Assembly (NCBI GenBank): GCA_020283715.1
Contig: JAIQCW010000118.1
Span: 1 to 64,000, forward strand
Source of the DNA: Cytauxzoon felis
Taxonomy: Eukaryota > Apicomplexa > Aconoidasida > Piroplasmida > Theileriidae
DNA length: 64,000 nucleotides
Direction: 5' to 3'
Below the pieces are notes generated by a model. The model did not search any database. It was not told the DNA's origin and saw only the letters and a program-made list of their open reading frames with translations. Positions 1 to 11,560 of the stretch are shown here, in pieces. A program made the position numbers and the translations under genes. How positions within the stretch are numbered: the stretch's first letter is position 1; the number at the start of each line of letters is the position of its first letter.

Positions 1-699
1 AGTATTTTTTTGTTGATTTTTGTGTATAATGATTTGATTAGGTAGGAATTGTATATCATAGTTTGTTTTATTATCATTTTTATCGATTATGAACCAAATA
101 TCGATATGTTTAAGATCTTGTGTCCAATTGACATTGATATTATTATGTTGTTCAACTTTGAGTGGATATTTTAATATACCTTTATTGGTTAATATAGATT
201 TAACAATGGTTCGTAATTCATTAGTATTAATACCTTTACTTTTACCATCTTTTAATAATCTATTTTCAAGTTCTTCACATGTTAAATCTTTAGTATTATC
301 ATCTAATGAAAGATTAGAAATACTAAAGACTTCATTCATTTGTTTATCTAAATTTTCATCTTTAGTATTTAATAATTTATTTAAATCTGGTTTTTCAGTT
401 GGTTCTTTATATTGTTGTTCAAATTTATCATCAAATTTATAAATATCTTTCTTAATATCATCACCATATATACCAGATTTCAAATCATTAACATATTTTC
501 TAACTTTTTTAATATCATCTTCAGTTAAATCACATATTTCCCCCATTTCATCTTGATCATTTAAATTATTATCATTAAAAGATGGGAATATATATAAATT
601 ATTTAATCTCTTATTAAATGATAAAAGTTTCCTATGATTAAGTTTATATGAATAAATGAAATTGAATGTTAATATAAATAATTCATAAATCATTTTCAT
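1..699 (-). CDS. Secreted CS-domain (p23/NudC-like) protein, C-terminus cut by window edge
   Basis: The reading frame starts at 699 and runs off the left edge after 233 codons. It begins with a hydrophobic leader (MKMIYELFILTFNFIYS), consistent with a signal peptide or the first part of an apicoplast leader. A charged Asp/Lys-rich middle follows. The last 40 residues hold a pattern WTQDLKHIDIWFII then YDIQFLPNQIIIH, which fits the first strands of a CS domain (family of p23 and NudC co-chaperones). The CS assignment is an inference from pattern. Another possibility is a secreted piroplasm protein with only chance similarity. It lies 59 bp downstream of the next minus-strand gene. Confidence 0.6.
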   Translation of the reverse strand, partial: MKMIYELFILTFNFIYSYKLNHRKLLSFNKRLNNLYIFPSFNDNNLNDQDEMGEICDLTEDDIKKVRKYVNDLKSGIYGDDIKKDIYKFDDKFEQQYKEPTEKPDLNKLLNTKDENLDKQMNEVFSISNLSLDDNTKDLTCEELENRLLKDGKSKGINTNELRTIVKSILTNKGILKYPLKVEQHNNINVNWTQDLKHIDIWFIIDKNDNKTNYDIQFLPNQIIIHKNQQKNT

Positions 700-758
700 C
701 TTTTATAACACTTTAAAGTACTTCTACTGCTACTACAGATAATATTTCTTTTTATAAA

Positions 759-1242
759 TCACCTTCGATCATCCATTAATTTAGCTGATCTTAATACATC
801 TTTAAATACCTTCTCATATAATTCAGTCTTTTTATCACCAAATTTATCTAATTTATTTTCCAATTCACTTAAACTTAATCTACCAGTAGGATTAAAACAA
901 AAATTTGTACGTTTCTTTAATGGAAATATAATACTTACATCTGGATCACCATAATAACTTCTAAAATATCCAGAATTACCATAAAATACAAATGGTTCAT
1001 GCGATATTGGTTCAACTTCACCAAGATAAGAACGTATCTATAAATATATATATTAATATAATATTACAACAAACCTTATCGTCTATAATCTTTGGTGTAA
1101 ATTTCTGTAGTAAATTAGCCCAGAATGGTAACCAAGTTCTATGTCCAGTTTCCCAATATATAGCGTTTTGTTGTAAACCATGAGATAATGATTCATTATT
1201 ACCTGAACCAAGATCGTCACCAGAACCATGACCATGACTCAT
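759..1242 (-). CDS. Small conserved protein of unknown function, two exons
   Basis: Exons 1242-1075 and 1037-759 are separated by a 37-nt GT/AG intron, and together they encode 148 residues. The N-terminus is rich in Gly, His and Ser, followed by an aromatic stretch ([18 protein letters not shown]). The second exon is hydrophilic and ends in a charged, probably helical tail. There is no signal peptide or clear membrane span. I do not recognise the family. The short aromatic body would suit an accessory subunit of a mitochondrial complex, but that is a guess. The intron size is typical for this window, which supports the model. Confidence 0.6.
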
Positions 1243-1510
1243 TTCATTTACAACAATATAACATCAACTTAATATATAATGATATCATCAATGAGTAAGA
1301 TGTATAGTATACTATGGGGAATTGACATAAAATAAGAATGAATACCTGAGATTCCTTATGAAACTACTGAATAACAGTGTTTTCAATTATTCCATTTATA
1401 TATGGATCAAAATGGGTGATAAAATTTATACACATCATGACAATGTCAATGTGTCTACTCCAGCATGGATGTTACAGTAAATTACAAATGGTAATGAATT
1501 TCATTTAGAA

Positions 1511-4018
1511 ATGTTGTTTATTGATTTTGTTACTAAAAATTGGTATATTTTTGAAAAATGGTCGGAAATTGACGTCATTGTTTTTTATTTTATGCTGAGG
1601 AACCTTCATTGCAGATATATAACCCATCTGAAACACATTTCTATAATAGACGAAGATTTATATGAAAATGTATACATTTATGACGATGAATCATTAGATT
1701 GTTCAAATTCATCCTCAACTAGAGGTTTAAAATTTTATAGTTTATTTGTAGGAGATAATTTACTCTTGTCTAAGTCTCAAAGGAGGTATATATTAGGTCT
1801 GGAAATTAACGAGGCTAAATTAGACGAGGTCAAATTCCATATACATTTAAGTAAAGTTTGTGATGATTATTATTTAGTGTTTTGTAAATGTTGTGTTTGT
1901 AAATTATTATTGTTGTTAAATGACATGTCTTCAAGTATAGACAATGCAGTCGCTATTGATTTTAATGTAGTGTCTCCTGAATTCAAAGGTATTCCTTATA
2001 GTAATGAGGATATAGTGTGGTTGTATTTTATAATTTCATTCCTACAATTATCCATTAATCCATCATTACCAAAGATTTATAATATTTTAATATCATTATT
2101 ACCACAACTACAATCGAAGGTATTACTAAAATATTCATATTTTGTGGGGAATTTATTATTAATTTACCCCAAAGAATGGGGTTTATGGAATTTAAAATTG
2201 ATGATTTATATCCATAGATTAGCCTTGACAATGAATAAAAGGAATAACTGTACAAAGGGTATTATAGTTTACAATAAAAGAGCAAAGAGAATCTCTCGTA
2301 ATTTATTATCATTCAAGGCAATAGTAAATAATATACTAAAGGATCATATTTTATTGTTTGATTTAAAGTTCATACCCAATATACTCCAAGTAAAACCACA
2401 TAATAACTATGTAGCTCGATACTTAATTAACCTCTACAATAAAACCATTGATATATCTTCAGATGTATTGAATACATCCATAAGATGTCTTGCAGAGAGA
2501 TCTTCTCCAGTCGAGGTCCAATCCAACTCTCTTCCTCTTGCAGAGAGCTCTTCTAATTACCTCCCTCTAAAGAGTAAAGCCACTCCCAGAGATCGTGGCA
2601 AAGGTGAAGGTGGTGAGGATGTAACCTCGTGTGGAATACCTGGAAGCGATCTCAGGGAGCTGGAAGGGGAACTAAATAGAGAAAGCCGTCTGCAAGACAA
2701 GGGAAGGACCTCAGGAGGAGACGGCAGGATGACCTCGAGTGAATTCTGTCTGCACGATAAAGTGTTGAATGTGTACAAATTATGTTTGGATAGATTTATA
2801 GATTGTTACTTCAAGAGGTTATACTATAGAATATTGGAGGATACTGGTTACCAGGGTGTATTAATATTACTTTTGAGTATAATAGAGAAAAATAAGAACG
2901 CATTGTCGATTATTGATGATTATCAGTACTTAATTGAATTTTGTGATGATAAAATACCAATTGATAATGATTATTGTTGGATTGATAATAAAACTCTCAT
3001 ATTATCATCAATATTAAATAACTTACCTTATAATACATATCATACTATACATCTAATATTACAATACCATATCAATACTTGGAATACATTCACTGACCCA
3101 TATAAAATCTTATTTCTACCCCATAAAAGAAAATTTAATATTATGATGGGGTTTTTTAGCCACATAAAAAAGGAAGAAAATTATGTAATAAACCCAATAA
3201 TGTCAAGTTCATTAATGATTAAGAAATTATCAATAAATAATAAAGATGTAATAACAAAATATATATTCAATACATTCAATCTCAAAGAAATTGATCTTAT
3301 ACTCTTAACTTTCAGACAACTATTAAGAACACTACTAAACATCCTCAAATATCTAAACAACACAACTCAAACTTATACAGTAAACAATCTATCATCCACT
3401 GAAGGTTCTCTACCTGAGGTTCAATCTACCGTAGGTCGTCAACATTGTCTTCCACTCGGCGTGGAGGCCTCTTCCAATTACCTATCTCTAAAGAGTAGAG
3501 CCACTCCCGGAGATCGTGGCGAAGAATCCGAGACGATCAATGGGAGTCGAGGTGAAGTAAATAGAGAGGGCGCCACGCCTAGTGGAATGACGACTAGTAC
3601 TGGACCTCAAGTGGAGACCTCGAGTGGATTACCCGTAGCTGATCTCAGGGAAGCGGAGGGGGAAGTAAATAGAAGAGCTGTCTGCAAGACGATTTCAGGT
3701 GTAAGACCTCATGTCGAACATTCATCATATATCATTAACTGGATGAGTGAACTTAATTTGATAGTGCGATTATTAATGAAGCTGGATAAAGTGGTTGGAT
3801 TGAGTGCTACTCGACGAAAAATTGAGCACATGAGGCGAATTTATGCATATAAACTGTACCATATGTCCAAGAAATGTATAAAGGGATATAATGAATGGTC
3901 ATGTATACTTTATATTTACTTGTTACTCTGTTCAAAAACTTGTCAATTCTATCTACAATGGGATCATGCATCAAGATTTACACTAAAATTAATTTATAAT
4001 CAATTGAAATTAATGTGA
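1511..4018 (+). CDS. Large hypothetical protein with two in-frame foldback repeats
   Basis: One uninterrupted frame encodes 835 residues. It is Leu/Ile/Tyr-rich and mostly helical in appearance, with no signal peptide and no recognised domain. Two copies of the modular repeat are translated in frame, at about residues 328-412 and 629-737; each carries the peptide pattern SSNYLxLKS-ATPxDRG and then DLRExEGExNR. Removing them leaves about 640 residues of native sequence. A 5' exon upstream of 1511 is possible because a short reading frame begins near 1410, but I could not support a splice. The function is unknown. Confidence 0.65.
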   Translation: MLFIDFVTKNWYIFEKWSEIDVIVFYFMLRNLHCRYITHLKHISIIDEDLYENVYIYDDESLDCSNSSSTRGLKFYSLFVGDNLLLSKSQRRYILGLEINEAKLDEVKFHIHLSKVCDDYYLVFCKCCVCKLLLLLNDMSSSIDNAVAIDFNVVSPEFKGIPYSNEDIVWLYFIISFLQLSINPSLPKIYNILISLLPQLQSKVLLKYSYFVGNLLLIYPKEWGLWNLKLMIYIHRLALTMNKRNNCTKGIIVYNKRAKRISRNLLSFKAIVNNILKDHILLFDLKFIPNILQVKPHNNYVARYLINLYNKTIDISSDVLNTSIRCLAERSSPVEVQSNSLPLAESSSNYLPLKSKATPRDRGKGEGGEDVTSCGIPGSDLRELEGELNRESRLQDKGRTSGGDGRMTSSEFCLHDKVLNVYKLCLDRFIDCYFKRLYYRILEDTGYQGVLILLLSIIEKNKNALSIIDDYQYLIEFCDDKIPIDNDYCWIDNKTLILSSILNNLPYNTYHTIHLILQYHINTWNTFTDPYKILFLPHKRKFNIMMGFFSHIKKEENYVINPIMSSSLMIKKLSINNKDVITKYIFNTFNLKEIDLILLTFRQLLRTLLNILKYLNNTTQTYTVNNLSSTEGSLPEVQSTVGRQHCLPLGVEASSNYLSLKSRATPGDRGEESETINGSRGEVNREGATPSGMTTSTGPQVETSSGLPVADLREAEGEVNRRAVCKTISGVRPHVEHSSYIINWMSELNLIVRLLMKLDKVVGLSATRRKIEHMRRIYAYKLYHMSKKCIKGYNEWSCILYIYLLLCSKTCQFYLQWDHASRFTLKLIYNQLKLM
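2495..2745 (+). repeat. Foldback repeat, exonic copy
   Basis: Core SSNYLPLKSKATPRDRG, then GSDLRELEGELNRES. In sense orientation within the 1511-4018 gene. Confidence 0.85.
3397..3719 (+). repeat. Foldback repeat, exonic copy
   Basis: A longer copy in the 1511-4018 gene. Core [17 protein letters not shown], followed by two NR-containing right-arm modules (RGEVNREG and [13 protein letters not shown]). Sense orientation. Confidence 0.85.
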
Positions 4019-4077
4019 TTACAAGATATATTTTTATAATAAAATTATAGATGACTTAAATATTCTTGTAATAAATT

Positions 4078-4551
4078 TCAAATATTAAATGATGTTTTAT
4101 ATTCATATAGGATATTAGCACATTGTCTTGAGATTTTATGTACATTTATTATACTTTCACTACGCTTATCAATTAATTCTAATAATTCTATATATAATTC
4201 TTGTAATTGTACTTGTAATATATATATCTTCTCATATAATAATTTTAATCTTTTATAATTTGAATCTATTGCTTGTAATAATGTCGATTGTCTATCAATC
4301 ATACCAAAATGTCTAGTCTGATTTCTAGAATCTCTTAATTGCATCTTTAATTTCTCATCTGTTTGTCTTCTTGCTTGATTCTTAAACTCTATTTCATCTC
4401 TTAATCTCTTTATATTCTCAAATATCTCATTCACTCTACGCCTAAATAATACACCATCATTCAATTCATCTTCATCACCCAATATCAAATCCTTCTCATA
4501 AAATAATAATTTAAAATTATCAATCACTGCATTCAACTTCAAATCATCCAT
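4078..4551 (-). CDS. Coiled-coil protein, unknown
   Basis: A single-exon frame of 157 residues. About residues 35-130 form long amphipathic helices rich in Arg, Lys, Glu, Leu and Gln, consistent with a coiled coil. There is no leader or membrane span. It converges with the gene ending at 4018 and contains no foldback repeat. The size and coiled coil would suit a small subunit of a larger complex (Mediator, kinetochore or tethering), but nothing in the sequence decides this. Confidence 0.6.
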   Translation of the reverse strand: MDDLKLNAVIDNFKLLFYEKDLILGDEDELNDGVLFRRRVNEIFENIKRLRDEIEFKNQARRQTDEKLKMQLRDSRNQTRHFGMIDRQSTLLQAIDSNYKRLKLLYEKIYILQVQLQELYIELLELIDKRSESIINVHKISRQCANILYEYKTSFNI

Positions 4552-4714
4552 CTATTGCGATATCCACATTCAATCTTACATTATTTATACTAATCACACC
4601 ATACGCACAATTACATCATAAAGATGTTCAATAATAACAACAGAATTCAAACTAATATAATAATACAAAAAATATAATAATTTATATCCAGTATAATAGA
4701 AATCCATCAATTCC

Positions 4715-5043
4715 TCCACCTGAAGTTACCACTACCTTAGGTCCAATCACTATCTTCTTTCGTCTTGCAGACAGCTCTTTTAATTACTTCCCCTTCCAGC
4801 TCCCGTAGATCGCTTCCAGGTTCCACTTGAGGTTACATCCTCAACACTACCTCCAACATCGCCACGATCTCCGGGAGTGACTTTACCGTTTACGGATAGG
4901 TAATTGGAAGAGCTGTCTGCAGGACCAAGAGAGTTGGATTGGACCTCGGTGGAAGTCTGTTCTTCCGGGTTAACAACCTTTGTTCCTCCGGGTAGATTTC
5001 CTGTTCTTAGGGGTTGATCATCTTCGTTCTTAGGGGTTAGCAT
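4715..5043. repeat. Foldback repeat, intergenic, with F module
   Basis: Lies between the coiled-coil gene and dus. It holds the arm modules, an antisense-direction core with stem CCGTTTACGG, and a tail of the F module (CCTCCGGGTAGA, CTTAGGGGTTGA). The minus strand is open for 87 codons, but only repeat peptide is encoded, so I do not call a gene. Confidence 0.8.
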
Positions 5044-5178
5044 GGTGTATAGTTAGGAGGGGTATTTATTCATTAATAATAAATTTGTAATAATGTTAGA
5101 TATAAGATTTTAATTATTAATGTTTTAATTGTCTTTTATATTTAAAATGTGTTTAAATGTAGCTATAATATTGCATCG

Positions 5179-7438
5179 ATGCACATAGTCATATTACTCT
5201 TAACCTTGAAATTAATCAATGCCTTTATTAATAATGGAATCTTATATAGATTTAACGAAATTTATACACAAAGATTTCGTAATTTCCAAAGTGTAAAATA
5301 TAATTATGTAAATCATCTTGGTATAATAAATCGCAATATGAACTCTAATAGTAATCAACCCCTAGTACAAATAGCACCAATGCTAGATGTAACATATACA
5401 GAATTCAGGTTTGTAAACTCTACAATTATCATATAATATTATACCAGACGATTCATGAGATTAATCACCAAAAGATCACAGTTATGGACCGAAATGTATA
5501 CCGCATCATCCATCATTCATGCACCAGAACATATCAGAAATGAATGGCTAAGTATGTTTAAAAACTAATCTACATTTTTGACCACCTGATGTCGTCCACT
5601 CGCCTTTCCACTTGAGGTCAGTCCTGCCGTCAGCTCTTCTATTTACTTCACCTCGACTCCCATTGATCGTCTCGGATTCTTCGCCACGATCTCCGGGAGT
5701 GGCTTTACTCTTTAGAGATAGGTAATTAGAAGGCCACCACGGCGAGTGGATGTGTAGGTGGATTGGGCCTCAGGTGGAGTGGTGAGTGGAAAGGAGTAGG
5801 ATTGTAACCTCGAGTGGACCTTCGTTTAATATATTCGTTTGTATAATATTTTTATAGCTTTGGATCCTGTTGAGCATCCAATTGTTGCACAGATAGGTGG
5901 TAATTGTATTGATACATTACTGGAGGCATCAAGGATTATTAAATCTTTTGGTTATGACGAGATAAATTTGAATGTTGGTTGTCCAAGTCCTCGTGTGACT
6001 GGTAAAGGTATTATTATTTTATATATTATATGCTATTATTATTTATATTACAGGATATTTTGGTGCTGTATTAATGCGTGAGAAAGAATTAGTAAGAGAT
6101 ATTATTTATAATTTAAAGAGAGAATTAGATATGCCTATAACAGTTAAACATAGATTAGGTGTTGATGAATTAGATTCATATGAATTTGTTAATGGTTTTG
6201 TATCTACTGTAGCTGAATCTGGTTGTGATCATTTTATTGTACACTCACGTAAAGCATGGCTAAAAGGTGTTAATACTAAACAAAATAGAAATATACCACC
6301 ATTATTATATGATCGTGTTTATAAATTACAATCTGATTTCCCAAATTTAAAATTCACTATAAATGGTGGATTCAAATCTATAAATGATATCTGTAATGCT
6401 CTAAATAATGAAAATAAAACCCCAGATGGTATACCACATAAATTAAATGGGGTTATGATTGGTAGAATGGCATATGAAAATCCATGTGGATTAGTTGATG
6501 TAGATCGTATAATATATGGTGATATCAATCCTAAAACTTCATTAACTAGAAGAATATTATTAGAAGTTTGTATAATAATAAAATATATCATTAATATATA
6601 GAACTATGCCAAAATCATCGATGATACTCAAGAAAAAACCGAAAAAATAAACATCTGCATGATAGTCAAACCAATACTAGGAGTATTCCATGGTGAATAC
6701 GGTAGCAGAATTTTTAGACGTATGTTTATACACGAAGATAATCCACGTGAGGTCCAATCACTACTCTCTTCGTCTCCACCTTATCTTCCACTAGGCGTGG
6801 AGCCTTCTTTATTTACCTCCCCCTTCGCTTCCCGTAGATCAGCTACGGGTTCCACCTGAGGTCCAATTACTAATTTCACTACTTCATTTTTACCTCCAAA
6901 TTTTGAAGGAATTTCATCATTTCTGGGGAAACTCATGATGATATCTCAATCATTAATGAACTTATTTCGGATGTCAATACTTCATTGAAAAGGAATTTGT
7001 TGATTGTATTGGGTTTACTAAACCTCATATCATTCCAATTTATATCCACTTAGATATCCTAACAAACATAGTTTCCGTCACTTTAGTCTTATCTCGTCGA
7101 GATTAGATTATAACCTCAAGTGGACAACCCGTAGCTGATCTCAGGGAAGCGGAGGGGGAAGTAGATGGAATAAGTTCCATGCAATAGAAAGACCTCAGAT
7201 GGTACTGGAAGATAATGTTGTATTAATATAGATGTGCAATGTCACATTTTCATGTTATCACAATTATAACGATATTTCAGATACTTTATCATCTACTGAG
7301 GATTATAGTGAATTTTCATATGACAAAGGTGTGAGTAAACATAGTCAATTTATACACAATGCGATTGATGTTATGAATAAGATTAATCCAGAATCATTGG
7401 ACATGCCATTAACGAGTGATTGTGGGTACACTGTATAA
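5179..7438 (+). CDS. tRNA-dihydrouridine synthase, DusA type, probably organelle-targeted
   Basis: Six exons: 5179-5408, 5448-5551, 5858-6007, 6054-6565, 6602-6719 and 7281-7438. All phases close and give 423 residues. The enzyme reduces uridine in tRNA to dihydrouridine using FMN. Visible DusA hallmarks are QIAPMLDVTYTEFR at the start of the barrel, PIVAQIGGN, the catalytic cysteine in NVGCPSPRV, KHRLGVDELDSYEF, FIVHSRKAWLKGVN and FTINGGFKS. The N-terminus is a hydrophobic leader followed by a basic stretch, as in apicoplast-targeted proteins, so plastid location is inferred. Introns 2 (306 nt) and 5 (561 nt) are enlarged by foldback repeats; the others are 36-46 nt. I chose the ATG at 5179 because it starts the leader. 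Confidence 0.88.
5582..5818 (-). repeat. Foldback repeat in dus intron 2
   Basis: Core in antisense orientation relative to the gene (ACTCTTTAGAGATAGG). Arms are built from the CCACCTGATGTC, CTGCCGTCAGCTC and GCCACCACGGCGAGTGG modules. Confidence 0.8.
6742..7203 (+). repeat. Composite foldback repeat with G core in dus intron 5
   Basis: Arm modules at both ends enclose a long 250-bp core (G core, about 6862-7118). The right arm reads GATCTCAGGGAAGCGGAGGG. It has no SLKS-type core. Confidence 0.8.
6862..7118 (+). repeat. G core copy 1
   Basis: About 250 bp related to the sequences near 17349, 19592, 24446 and 37117. Shared marks are ACTTCATTTTTACCTCCAAA, TCATCATTTCTGGGGAAACT, AATACTTCATTGAAAAGGA and the palindrome ATCTCGTCGAGAT. 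Confidence 0.8.
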
Positions 7439-7502
7439 TGTAAATCTTAATGTTTTAATGTTATATAATTTATAATTTAATTTTTTATATAAAAAAATTA
7501 AA

Positions 7503-8540
7503 ATGGATTGGGTACCCCGTCATATAAAACCATCGATTGAGATTGTGAATTTGAATAAAGATCGTATGGATTTTATATTGACAAATTCTGATGTTAGTAC
7601 TGCAAATGCATTAAGGAGAATAATATTATCAGAGATTCCATCATTGGCTATTGAGATTGTAACCGTATTGGAGAATACAAGCGTGTTGCATGATGAATAT
7701 ATATCGCATAGGTTGGGTTTATTACCAATTGATAGTGAATTAGCCAGTGAATTTGAATATAGAGATAAATGTAACTGTAGTGATAAATGTAGTAAATGTA
7801 CTGTCGATTATATACTTGATGTATCATGTAATGACGCGGATAGCAAGGTTGTTACTCATTTTGATATAGTCGCGGATGAAGGTGAAACACAAAATCATTT
7901 TGGTAAACATTTACCTATGCCAATACCTAGAGCTGATATAAGTAATTTCAATGGTCAAATAGATGGTATACCTATAGTAAAGCTGAAGAGGGGGCATAAT
8001 ATAAATATGAAATTAACAGCTACAAAAGGTCTAGGCAAATTTCATGCAAAATGGATAGTGGCTAATGTCAATTATAAGATGGACCCAAGATTTAATATAA
8101 ATAATAATTTAATGGAACAAATATCCATGGAAGACAAGGCGTCTATAGCAGCGAGTTGTCCTAGGGGTGTATATAAATTTATAAATACAAATTTAGATTT
8201 AAATAGTAGTAATAATAATACGGGATTCTTTATAACGAATAAATTACAGTGTATTTATTGTGATGAATGCATTAATCATGCCAGAGAATTAGGATATCGT
8301 GATCTCATTAAGATCGAACCAGATGAAACCAAATTTCACTTCACTATAGAATCAACCGGATCAATATCACCGGAAAAAATTTTGGAAATTGCATTATTAA
8401 CACTTGAAGATAAATTACAATCGCTACATTCAAATTTTACTGAAGCACAATCAAGAACCTTAGGCACTACTACAACAGGTCGTAGTAAAGACATGCCCAA
8501 AGTACCACATCCATCTACTGCATATCTAGATTTAGACTAA
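7503..8540 (+). CDS. RPB3: DNA-directed RNA polymerase II subunit RPB3
   Basis: A single-exon frame of 345 residues. RPB3 pairs with RPB11 to form the platform that nucleates RNA polymerase II assembly in the nucleus. Hallmarks are the alpha-like motif near residues 28-50 ([20 protein letters not shown]), the HRLGLLPI motif, and the zinc-binding loop [10 protein letters not shown] around residues 88-97 that is typical of RPB3. The second dimerisation region follows ([15 protein letters not shown]). The length is normal. It starts 65 bp after dus. No foldback repeat or intron is present, which makes it one of the few clean genes here. Confidence 0.93.
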   Translation: MDWVPRHIKPSIEIVNLNKDRMDFILTNSDVSTANALRRIILSEIPSLAIEIVTVLENTSVLHDEYISHRLGLLPIDSELASEFEYRDKCNCSDKCSKCTVDYILDVSCNDADSKVVTHFDIVADEGETQNHFGKHLPMPIPRADISNFNGQIDGIPIVKLKRGHNINMKLTATKGLGKFHAKWIVANVNYKMDPRFNINNNLMEQISMEDKASIAASCPRGVYKFINTNLDLNSSNNNTGFFITNKLQCIYCDECINHARELGYRDLIKIEPDETKFHFTIESTGSISPEKILEIALLTLEDKLQSLHSNFTEAQSRTLGTTTTGRSKDMPKVPHPSTAYLDLD

Positions 8541-8563
8541 TTTTTTATTTATATATATACCTA

Positions 8564-10168
8564 ATGTATGAAGCTAAATGTTATGCCAATGTTGTATTTA
8601 CACATATCAGAAATACACCTCTGGAATATCTAAACACTCAGCAATTCATACATCAATTAATATCAGAAATCAAAAATTGTAAAAGTGAACACTCATCAAT
8701 CGATATAATCGATGATTTATACCCTGTTATTATCGCAAATGCCAAAATTTACAAGGTTCATTTTATACCAAAATATATTAGCAACAATGTCAATGAAGCC
8801 AAATTATACGGGTTTAATGGTTTCGATGGTAATTTATCATCTACCAATCTTATATCCATATAGGCGTCTATCTTATACATAACTTCTTTACAGTCAAACA
8901 AACTATATTATTAACGTTAGAAACACTAAAATTGTATATTAATGTATGTTTACCTATAAACATGAAGCTCCTCCACCTGAGGTTACACTCAGTGTTCCAC
9001 TCGCCGTGGAGGCATCTTCCAATTACCTATCTCTAAAGAGTAAAGCCACTCCCGGAGATCGTGGCGAAGGTGTAGGTAGTGATGGAATCAGGAGTAGTAC
9101 TGGACCTCATGTGGAACCCGCAGCTGATCTCAGGGAAGCGGAGGGGGAAGTAAATAGAGAAGCTGTCTGCAAGACCTACGGTGGATGCTAGTGGAACACT
9201 GGGTGTAACCTCAGGTGTAAGTGGTGAAGATCATGATTGGTCCTAAAGTTAATACACTATATATGTTTGTTTATAATGAATATATAGCCTCCTAATAAGA
9301 CTAACATATCGTGTAATGATTCGAAATTCAGTGTTCCATTATGGCGTATGTTAATATTATTTGGTTGTATATTGTGATATAGCGAGTTGTGACTTCAAGA
9401 AGTTTAAATGGGCGACAATAGGTCACTTTTATGAGTAAGTTGATGTGAATATTTGAGTTATAATAGACATTTAATAGCTGGGGTACAAGGCGATATAATG
9501 GTTACTCGGAATTTCCACAACTATTAAGAGATATAACAGATGAAATAAATGGTCATTTAACTGATTATTATGTGCCATTCACTACAGATGTAAATGAATA
9601 TTTTAAAAAAAATAATTTATAATTATAATTTAGTCTGCTATTATAAACTGTTATTCTAAGGGTTATTTCCTAAGACTTCATAAAGATGATACTGAAGAGA
9701 CTAATGATCCAATTATAAATATAAGTTTAGGTGTTCCAGCTATATTTTGTATTGGAGGTGTAGATCAAAGGTAAATATTATCATACATTATATACATACT
9801 TCATATAGTTTATTACCATTATCATGTGTATTAAATTCTGGTTCAGTTATAATAATGTCTGAAGGGTCTAGACGTTCATTACATGGTGAATTATAATTAA
9901 TGAAATTTTTAATCGTAAAATATCAATAGGAATTAGTAAATTATTATATTATCGTAAACCCAATATTAATTGTATTAAAGAAACAATAAAAGAGATTAAT
10001 ATTCAACAACCTTATGCATCGCCCTACTTAATCAAAACTTTCCCACAATGTAGTAATTCATCATTCAATAATATCAACTTTAAATATGATGAAAAATCAA
10101 TTAAAGATGTTAAATTATTCTTAAATGACTCACGTATATCTATAAGTATGCGTAGAGCTAAATTATAA
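8564..10168 (+). CDS. ALKBH1: AlkB-homologue 1-like 2-oxoglutarate/Fe(II) dioxygenase
   Basis: Eight exons: 8564-8828, 8864-8943, 9288-9345, 9383-9434, 9478-9589, 9634-9770, 9809-9885 and 9930-10168. Phases close and give 339 residues. ALKBH1 proteins demethylate nucleic acids, including tRNA. Visible features are the [16 protein letters not shown] entry, [16 protein letters not shown], the iron-binding HxD in [22 protein letters not shown], the distal His in SRRSLHG, and the terminal arginines in [11 protein letters not shown]. The order matches ALKBH1 rather than bacterial AlkB. Intron 2 (344 nt) carries a foldback repeat; the other six are 35-44 nt. The start lies 24 bp after the RPB3 stop. 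Confidence 0.88.
8971..9222 (+). repeat. Foldback repeat in ALKBH1 intron 2
   Basis: Core AATTACCTATCTCTAAAGAG in sense orientation, with [19 protein letters not shown] right arm and flanking CCACCTGAGGT / ACCTCAGGTG modules. Confidence 0.85.
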
Positions 10169-10758
10169 TAAATTTTATTCAGCACCATAAAATCCGCCCT
10201 ACATCCATGTGAGGCGAATTTTTACAAGTCATGTATCGACATATTTAATACAATTTATAATATAATTGAAGTAATATTTATAATATTTAAATCATTTACA
10301 TGTGAATATTAATTAATTATAATAATATTTTTATATTTTAAATTTAATAAATTTGTTACCACAATATATGCTACCATGTTGTGAAGTTACTATAGTAACT
10401 GTATATAATACTTATAATAATACTTACTTAACTAACTTTTATAAATTAATATAATGTTACAAGAAGGTTGTAAGTGATTTTATATATTAATTTAAAGTGA
10501 TATTAATTCATTAATTGATATCTAACATTCTTCATTTAGATATATCTTTATATATAACAACATCCAATTGACGGGTTTAATGTGAGGCTATTTAGAATAA
10601 CAAAATAGATTACGAGTGAGTTAGTAGATGTTCATATAATGTAATATTTGAAAGATTAAACGTGATTGAAATTTATTATTTTAATGCATATTGAAGTTAA
10701 ATATAAAATTATTTAATTATAGAATTTTAATATTTGATATTTAATTTTTAATTTTAAA
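10169..10758. other. AT-rich intergenic region
   Basis: 590 bp of very AT-rich DNA between ALKBH1 and the secreted-protein gene. I see no frame of note and no repeat element. It probably holds the promoter and 5' UTR of the downstream gene. Confidence 0.5.
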
Positions 10759-11301
10759 ATGAAATATATTTGTTTCTTATTATTTTTATTATTTTCATCA
10801 GTATTGTCTATATTACATTCATTAGACATTGAAAATGTTGGTCCTATGTATGAACATGTAGTAGTGGAGAGATTTGAGGATTCAGTATTTACAGTGATTA
10901 AACCTATGAAAAACGTATTGGTATTTGAGGTTATGGATGATGGTGAAGTTATATGGTCGAGAAAAGATCCGTTACATGGATGTGTATTTGTAGTAGTGAT
11001 TGAGAGTGCAAATAGGGATAATAAGTTATGTAAAATTGATACTTTTGATTATAGACATGGCAACAACACTCTATATTATCAAAGGACAGATGAAGGATGG
11101 AAGGAAATAGATAATCGTGCATTTGAAATTACAAGTGAAGTTGTTATGATTAGACAATCATTGTTACCAAGTCTTAATGTTATGAAAATTAAGGAGATTA
11201 TGCCTAAATTTGGTGATCAGAGTAATGCATATATACCGACTATTACGATTATATCAATATTTATATTATCTCAGATCATTGGTCAAATTATAAGCGTATG
11301 A
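10759..11301 (+). CDS. Secreted, probably GPI-anchored surface protein, FAINT-like
   Basis: A single-exon frame of 180 residues with a clear signal peptide (residues 1-17, then IL.HSLDIENVG). The body contains WSRKDPLHGCVFVVVIE and TLYYQRTDEGWKEIDN, a strand-and-aromatic pattern like the FAINT (DUF529) unit of piroplasm secreted proteins and the T. equi EMA group. The last 22 residues are hydrophobic (TITIISIFILSQIIGQIISV) with no charged tail, as expected for a GPI-attachment signal. The FAINT and GPI calls are inferences. Flanking AT-rich spacers of 590 and 259 bp suggest its own promoter. Confidence 0.65.
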   Translation: MKYICFLLFLLFSSVLSILHSLDIENVGPMYEHVVVERFEDSVFTVIKPMKNVLVFEVMDDGEVIWSRKDPLHGCVFVVVIESANRDNKLCKIDTFDYRHGNNTLYYQRTDEGWKEIDNRAFEITSEVVMIRQSLLPSLNVMKIKEIMPKFGDQSNAYIPTITIISIFILSQIIGQIISV

Positions 11302-11560
11302 GGGGGTAAGATTCCATTATATATTTTTTCTTTTTTAAACCTGAAACTTTAAAAATTGCAGATTATAAATTTAATATATATACATGAAAATATATAATTA
11401 TTAATTATAAGATTCTAGTAGTATTTTATAACTTTTAATTTAGGCTTCTGTAATGTATACTACCTGATATCTATAATTATTTATTCATTTGATTCTACTT
11501 GTATTTTGTTTACAAATTTAACTGATATTTTAAATAATTAATGTTAAATTTTATGTTCTA

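Noticed and set aside
2557..2778. Minus-strand frame across the first exonic repeat, with peptide [11 protein letters not shown]
   Set aside because: The same antisense peptide appears at most sense-oriented copies; it is the reverse of the core and ends at its built-in stops.
4780..5043. An 87-codon minus frame as a gene
   Set aside because: It encodes only repeat modules, with no native sequence on either side.
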